A DNA stretch of 64,000 nucleotides from Lithospermum erythrorhizon. Lineage: Eukaryota > Streptophyta > Magnoliopsida > Boraginales > Boraginaceae. Of the stretch, positions 57,777 through 64,000 are shown piece after piece. Below the pieces are notes generated by a model. That model saw only the letters and a program-made list of their open reading frames with translations. It ran no database searches and was not told where the DNA came from. Every line of letters begins with the position of its first letter. The first letter of the stretch is position 1. A program made the position numbers and the translations under genes. The stretch covers positions 167,423 to 231,422 of the forward strand of contig JADFUC010000036.1 of NCBI GenBank assembly GCA_019722365.1, written 5' to 3'.

Positions 57777-58592
57777 TGAAAAAATAAATTACCAGACAAA
57801 TGACGATTTCAATCAACGTCGATACGGTTGGAAACAAAAAGGAAAATACGCAAAAGTAAAGAACACACAAAATGGTAACCCAGTTCGGTAAAACCTACGT
57901 CTGGGGGGCAGTTTGCCCAAGGAGAATTTTCACTATCAATTTGAAGTTATTACAAGTAGGGACTTACACAAATGATCCACATTTCATGACGCCCTAACTA
58001 ACCTTCACTATAGAATTAAGTCTAGGATCACTTTCTTGCTTTTCTCACTCCCGATCGACACTGTACAGTGTTAGGGTTTATATAAAACAATGAGAGCTCT
58101 CAAGGATTGTCACAACAAGGTGTTGTAACAATCGTACAATAGTTTAGAAGACTAGAGAATTCTTCTAAACACAAATCCACGACCCTCACAAAAAGCACTT
58201 AAAATAGACTTTATCTTTCTTGATTTGCAAGTATTTGTTTTAATTAAATTATCTTGAGGTATTCACTTCTTGAATTTGACATCAATATATAGTGTAGATC
58301 CTCTAGGGTTTTCAGTCTCTCTTATGGAAAGGTATTTGATGAAGATCCGTCACCTTCCATAAGTAAACGAGTCTGAGCTCAATGGCTTGCCTTTTTCTTA
58401 ACACTTGAATATCAGCGATATCTCTTGAGATCTTTGATAGATAGTAATCTAACTTCACACGGAATCATCAAGGTCCGTTGGCAAGTGACACAGCGAACCG
58501 CTTCATTGTTTTTATGACGATGAGTATAATCCATCGCTCCATACGTGGCATTGTCCATCCAAATGGTGGGCGGCATAGAAAAACTTCATCGA
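57777..58592 (-). repeat. 5' LTR of the SIRE-like element
   Basis: Partner of 50347-51128. On the minus strand a TTTATATAAACCC motif near 58076-58088 is a plausible TATA box. Confidence 0.75.
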
Positions 58593-58594
58593 CC

Positions 58595-60992
58595 TGTAAC
58601 AACTCTTTAAATCCTCTCCTGGTATATGAAAATGACACCTAGTGCTTGACACATATAACTGCTTCCTTAACACCTCGTGCTTGCTTTACTTTACTTCAAG
58701 GTTAAGAAACCTCATTTATATACAAATTTCTCATCCTTTTTCCTTCATTATGGCCGAAATATTTCCCCCTCTTCCTAAAAAAATTTCTTTCCTTTTGATG
58801 TGATTCTCCTCTTAAATCATAACCCTAAAGTTGCTTTCAAGTTTCAAGAAGTAAAGTGTGATCGGAGCTAGGTGATTGAAGTAGTAAAAGTTGTTGATAT
58901 TTTGGTTTGACTAGAGGTAGTACTCATATTACGTGTTTATAATCTTTTCGTACAGTATGAATATTTGTATTATATATTTTGGAGTTGTTGTAAGCGAATA
59001 ACTATTTGAAGATTACAAGTATGTTGATACAATAATTAATAAGGTAGTATATATATAAAAGTTAATTATTGAGGAGGAGATTTAGTAAAGTATGATCTTG
59101 AAGGTATATTAGTGGGATAGAATGGTACACGTGTATAAAAGTATGAGAATGGGTTGATTGAACTAATTGCTTATATTGAGAAATTATGTTGAATATCAAT
59201 ATATGAGATATTGAAATATTATAGATTTGAGATATTATGATATAACTATATATGGGTAAAGAGTTAATGTTATAAAATAATTATTAAATGAGATTATATG
59301 GGTTTATGAATGTAATGAATAGAAAGAAATAAATCATTTGATGGATAACATTAAAGGATGAGATGAAAATACTAAAAATGAATTGTTGTGATATTGAGTG
59401 GCAGATATAGGATGAGGAGATTTATGAGGTTATGTCAAGATAACATGATAATAGAATGTGGTAAGGTTATGAAAGTTGATATGATGTTGAGTTGTGAGAT
59501 ATGATGATATAACGAGTTAATAATAAGGTGATATTAATATTATCATAAGATGGGTTATATAAATTAGATATTGTCCATATGTGTATCGTATAATCTTATG
59601 GTTGTAGCATGAGATATTGATATGTTTTTTTGATAGGAGTATGAGTAATAAATTGATCAATTACATGATGATACTAGCTTGAAATAATAACATATGTATC
59701 GAGGAATATGTTAATGGGTTGATTATCTTGTGAAGTCATGATTGATAGTATTATATGGAAAGGTAGGACCACGAAGATAATAAATGAGTAAGGAGTATAT
59801 GTAATTGAGAAATTATCGGTATTGATGATATTTAGTGATATTGAATTGATTTATGTATTAACATGATGTTATGATATGGCCATAATATTATGGAAACTGA
59901 ATATGATTTGTGTTTGTGACTTATGATATATACAGTATTCTCTCGAATGTCAGCGGTCCAGCCAGATCTTGGAAAATCGCGACACATTATTATTACGGTA
60001 TTTGATAGGGTAATGACCTATAGTCGATTATTCAATGGAATCAACGGTCATATGATTATGTGTGAATTCTATTCCGGTAGGTTAATTTGGGTAAAATGAT
60101 ATATATACATTGAAGGGGTAGCCTCGACCGGGAGGTTTGGTGTGATATGTATTGAAGGGAGTAAGCCAGAGATGTTTCGGGAGGTTTGGCGTGATATGCA
60201 TATTGAGGGGTACCGATTCGGGAGAATTGTGATGTATATATGTGTGTTGTTGGGAGATGTGTGTAATGGTAGATGGATGTGTGATTGTGTTGCGTGTGGT
60301 TGTGTTCATTGTTTTGCGGGGTTGTGGTGTGTATTCCGTGCTTTGAGGGTATGCAGGTGGCGGGAGAGTTGTTGCCGAGATAGTTATGTGATGTATTGGC
60401 AGGCTATTCGATATTATAGTGTTATACATTATTATTGAAATATTTTTGTAAGTTGATTATATTAAATTGGTTGAAGATAGCTACAAGGGATCATAAGAGC
60501 GACTAGTGATATGAATAATTATGATAGAATGTGAAACCCATTTACTTGACTTATGCGATATTACATGTTTCTCATGTGATTGATATGACTTGTTATATGA
60601 GTATTCCACGAGCTCCCTGGCTTCGCCTCTTGTGCTGGGTACCCCGGTGTTGTTTATTGTTAAGGAAAGTCGGCGTGCAGCATCCGATTGTACAAGCGAA
60701 GAGTCGGAAGTAAATCATGATTCGAGATTTGGGTGGGTAGGGATATATAGCGGTTGTTAGGTATTGTACACTTGTTTTTATGTCAAAAGCATGTCTTAAG
60801 AAAATGTATTGTATATGAATTTGATTGATGGAATTGTGAGAGTCATGTAATATTTGTTGTTGTCTTAGATAAAATGCAGGCGTAGTCTAGTTGTGTTTTT
60901 CTAGCTATTCTTTTGGTCCAAGGTTATTGGCTGCGATGTTCATGTTGCCCGGCAAACTAGCTTACAGTGAGGCGACTGTGCCAGTCGTTACA
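58595..60992 (+). mobile_element. Probable solo LTR, Tekay/Del-like (Ty3/gypsy)
   Basis: Begins TGTAACAAC and ends GTCGTTACA, inverted termini of the TGTAAC..GTTACA kind found in Del/Tekay LTRs. A TTATATACAAA promoter-like motif lies near 58718, followed by a pyrimidine-rich leader. The 2.4-kb length, the internal subrepeats (60109-60232) and the GC-rich 3' part fit such LTRs. No internal coding region is attached, and flanking 5-mers do not match, so a target duplication is not supported. Confidence 0.55.
60109..60232. repeat. Subrepeats within the Tekay-like LTR
   Basis: ATTGAAGG..CGGGAGGTTTGG.GTGATATG recurs at 60109, 60151 and, shortened, 60202 (spacings 42 and 51). Confidence 0.75.
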
Positions 60993-61690
60993 AATAAAGG
61001 TTGGAGGTGGTGCAGGTGATTGAAGACAGTATTGTGGAGGGCATTGTGCACAATGGAAAACTTGTGGATGAAGTGATAATTGCAGTGAATAATGGTTTGT
61101 CTGTATTGGAGGAGGAGGATAGTAATGGAAGGCAGTGAGCTCGTATTTGAACCTGACAGGAAGATAGTGAAGAAGGTAGATAATTTGAGGTTTTCACGAA
61201 CTTAGCGACTCTAGTAAAAGTCAGGCTTTGGCTTTGGGTTGGAGATAAAAAAAGAGGTATGAGAGGCTAAGATCCCCCATCAAATGAAGATAAAAATATG
61301 GGAACATTAGGGGGTCTGGCTGTGTTGAAAGCATTTTAGGCTAAAAAGTTATAGTTGTTTTTATAATTGTTGAGAATAAACTTAGGGTTGGTAAAGTTAT
61401 TAGTAGTATGTTTGTTGGATGGGAGTTTGTACATAATGTAATCCCTGATAGAGTTGGTAGAATTATAATTTATTGGAATCCCCAGTCTGTGCAGTTCTCC
61501 ATGATATTGAATGATCAACAACATATCATGGGTAGAGTGTAGGAAGTTGTAGATCAGGGAAAGATGTTTCTTCTGTCAGTGGTGTATGGGAGGAACACTA
61601 AAGAAGAGAGAAGAGACTTGTGGTATTCCTTGGAGCATGGGTACAGTTTGGTGAATGATGAGCCATGGTTAGTGGGGGTGATTTTGTGAC
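60993..61690 (+). pseudogene. LINE endonuclease remnant
   Basis: From 61286 the text reads MKIKIW and, after one extra base, NIRGLAVLKAF, the usual start of the apurinic-type endonuclease of plant L1 LINEs (WNIRGL). KVISSMFVGWEFVHNV, GRIIIYWNPQSVQFSMIL, MFLLSVVYGRN and DEPWLV..GDF follow to 61690 and match the endonuclease in order. 60993-61285 reads like the ORF1-ORF2 spacer or ORF1 tail. Reverse transcriptase is absent because the sequence changes character after GDF. Confidence 0.7.
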
Positions 61691-63796
61691 ATTAAATGGC
61701 TCATCGTCGCCACCGAAAAGTGGCTCTTCCTGCTTCTGGTGTTCCTCCATGCCCCGCACGGCAAGCATCTTTCCCGATCTGACTCTGCAGCTCACACCCG
61801 TGACTGTGTTGATGACGTTGATATCATGGAAAACTGCGCTGACTCGGTAAACCGAATTCTACGACTATCGGTGATGCAAGCCGTCAAACATTCACGTACC
61901 AACAAATTTGATACCAGCAAAACAAACGATAAAAAACAACTATAGCACAAACCTAACGTTGCACAACTGCGGTTGGGCTCTGTGTTCAATATTTTATCTT
62001 CGTTGATGGGGATGCTGCAACCTGCTGACGGGGCAAGCGCTGATTTTACTGGAAGTGAGCCTTGCCATTGCTAACTGGAATTGATATGGTATCTCCTCAC
62101 CGATCTGAGCAGGTATTCAGCGCAATTCATTTCGTCAGCCAGTTTTCCGGTGACCATGACGATACTCTCTCAATCCTTTTGCGCCACCTAACGACATGAC
62201 ACTGATAAAACCAGGTGGTTCTTGAAGCGGCTATGAGTATCCCGGAAGGCTCACCCTTCTTTGGATAAAGGCGGCGAGGCCTGCCGGAATGACGACAAAT
62301 ATTACGCTTCACGACCGTCGCACAAATAAATACTCTGACTCATTTCTTAAGACATCTTTTGACTTTCAAAACAGGTACAGCCAGCAAGCGGTATATCTAC
62401 CGCCAGTCGAATCATGAACTACTCGACTGCCGCCTTGATGTGCGTGCCGGCAACAATAAACAACGGTGAATACCAATAGAAAGTGACAATGGCTTCGTGG
62501 TCTTCGTATAACGGTAAATATTAACACGTAACGATATCGCGTAATTAAAGCCAGCGGTCGCACTAGATTGTTTATCATGGTGCAATATCGTGACTGCTCA
62601 AGTTTCGGTAATGATGGATAACTGTATGATATCGATATTGATACGGCTCAGCGCCATTCCGGCTGCTCGTACGTGCGGCCAGTGGGCGGATCTGTGACAC
62701 AGCTGCTGTGACCACCCAGCGACATGACGTCTGCACCGTGCAGCGTCTCCCGACGCTTGTCGGCGATCCTCCGGGCATTAACCGGCGGCTTGACATCTGG
62801 GGAATTTCTGCGCTCAGCCAGCGGCTGCTCCGATCAGCCTCAATATCATTTCGCAATCAACCTGCGAAGAGGTAAATCGCAGCATGTCATATGACGGGCC
62901 GATTCCGGTGAATACCGGGCTTAAGTGGGTGTTATCAGTACGAGCGCCGGAGGCCGCCCATTGCTGCGACGTTGATTGAGCTACCCGAACATAAAGTCGA
63001 CACAAATCCTGTTGTCACTCAACCGCCAACATCAACGTAAATGTTCAATCGTAACGATCGATATCGCCAAATATCGTCGATACCTCGATAAATTCGACCA
63101 TATACTGCAAATCATTATCGCCGTGTCCCCGTTCTTTCCATATAATACTATCAATCGTGACCAGCGGTATATCAACCCGTTGCTATTCGTGCGTATTGTA
63201 TTCGGTAATGTCGTCGTGTATTGATCGGTGTATCGTACTCTGTCAAAAATATCGACCAGCTGCGACCATAAGATTATGCGTTATGGACAATATCCCAGCA
63301 ACCCGTCTTGTTAATATCGCGCATTGACTAACAGATCGTATCGTCTCGTATGCCAGCGACCTCGGCGTCGCTCTTGTTTATGGCTAAATCTCGTCCTATG
63401 ACCAGCGTCGATCGCGACAATTCGACACAATGATTTTGATGCCGTCGCAATGATCGTCAGTGATTTTTTTCTTTTACGTCGTTGATGCCAATACTGTCGT
63501 TTAATTGACCCACTATAACGTAACTCTTTACCAGACCGCTGTTTCGTATGATATTGACATAATTTCGCTGTGGTTGATCGACCCGTTCAGCTGCTGCGCG
63601 TGGCCGTTAATCGGTAATCAAGACATGCCAAAATCTCAATAATTGGCTTTTACCTGCCGCTCGGTATTGCCAGCATGCTGCGTCTTTCCGAAATAGTTCA
63701 ACCCATTTCTGGCTGACAAGCTGCAAATATTCATAATGTATGAAGATTGCATGTAATATGCCGCCAATCCAATGTCAACAGCTCTGCCCTTCGATG
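61691..63796. other. CpG-rich, bacterial-looking segment of unknown origin
   Basis: Right after the LINE endonuclease fragment the base use changes: many CG, CAGCGG and GATATCG words, unlike the TA-rich, CG-poor plant spacer. Open frames are short (60-98 codons) on both strands and none matches a protein I know. The minus strand shows longer stretches when one shift is allowed, for example VMSLGG occurring at both about 62185 and about 62720. It could be a contaminant or chimeric join, a degraded bacterial insert, or an unfamiliar mobile element. I cannot decide. Confidence 0.4.
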
Positions 63797-63799
63797 ATG

Positions 63800-63979
63800 T
63801 CTGTGAGCGGCAGCACAGGTTATGATTTAAGAGGAAGAATCGCATCAGAAGAAGGCAGAAAATGTTCGACCTGTGAGGAAAAGGATGAAGAAATTGTATA
63901 TATAAATGAGGTTCTTAACAGTAAAGAAATAAAAGCTGGCTTACCTACCGTTTCTACTAACAGCGAAGAGAAAAAATAA
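63800..63979 (+). CDS. Unidentified small ORF at window end
   Basis: A frame opens at 63740 (79 codons); the stretch from MSVSGSTGYDLRGR (near 63800) looks most protein-like: charged, with a CSTCEEKDEE acidic run, ending SEEKK before TAA at 63977-63979. I do not recognise it. Its composition is lower in G+C than the segment before it. No ribosome-binding or plant promoter signal was clear, so it may be bacterial, an exon, or chance. Confidence 0.25.
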   Translation, partial: SVSGSTGYDLRGRIASEEGRKCSTCEEKDEEIVYINEVLNSKEIKAGLPTVSTNSEEKK

Positions 63980-64000
63980 TGTGTGATGATGATAGTGTAG

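Larger units (their letters stand above)
50347..58592 (-). mobile_element. SIRE/Maximus-like Ty1/copia retrotransposon, decayed
   Basis: Two related LTRs (50347-51128 and 57777-58592, boundaries approximate) flank, in minus-strand order, a UBN2-type gag, a CCHC remnant, protease/integrase pieces, reverse transcriptase, an RNase H scrap and a third, env-like region. That third region after pol is characteristic of the SIRE/Maximus lineage. Frames are interrupted throughout; it is defective. I could not confirm a target duplication, and primer-binding site identity is unclear. Confidence 0.8.

Noticed and set aside
60109..60232. CRISPR-like spacing of repeats
   Set aside because: Repeats are long, drifting and few, in a plant LTR; there is no CRISPR in this setting.
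60082..60438. Frames of 98 and 115 codons on opposite strands
   Set aside because: They fall on the subrepeats of the LTR and are low-complexity artefacts.

Overview
This window looks like nuclear DNA of a eudicot plant, possibly an asterid. That is inferred from intron-rich genes of typical plant families (plant-type dual-specificity phosphatases, monodehydroascorbate reductase, F-box, R2R3-MYB), AT-rich spacers, Stowaway-like MITEs and decayed plant LTR retrotransposons and LINEs. No rRNA, functional tRNA, CRISPR array or operon was seen, and the species cannot be fixed from sequence alone.

Layout. 1-3180: the 3' part of a decayed Ty1/copia element (+). 3181-12724: AT-rich spacer with a Stowaway-like MITE, a 56-bp TA microsatellite and an LTR-like fragment. 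12730-20299: a bounded LTR retrotransposon flanked by the 5-bp duplication GGTTA, with gag remnants but no recognisable pol. 20305-22880: spacer. 22965-45117 is the gene island: a PFA-DSP-type phosphatase (+, five exons, exon 1 damaged), convergent with a complete ten-exon monodehydroascorbate reductase (-); an IBR5-type phosphatase (+, five exons, exon 1 damaged, one GC-AG intron); an intact F-box gene (-) with a foldback MITE just upstream; a GC-rich block of probable retroelement origin; and an intact three-exon R2R3-MYB gene (-).

45118-49400 is repeat-rich spacer: a degenerate ~108-bp tandem array, a tRNA-like (SINE-like) head, two local tandem duplications and a Stowaway-like MITE. 49430-61690 reads as a nest of mobile elements. 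ORF1 of a LINE (49430-50340) and its endonuclease (61286-61690) are separated by a SIRE-like copia element on the minus strand (50347-58592) and an apparent Tekay/Del-like solo LTR (58595-60992). After about 61690 the character changes abruptly to CpG-rich, bacterial-looking sequence with no plant family recognised, up to the window end.

The genes do not form one pathway. MDHAR recycles ascorbate, the two phosphatases and the F-box protein would act in signalling or protein turnover, and the MYB is a transcription factor. The most notable points are the clustered small indels restricted to exon 1 of both phosphatase genes while neighbouring genes are clean, the gag-only LTR element with its exact target duplication, the nested LINE/SIRE/Tekay structure, and the foreign-looking terminal 2.3 kb.
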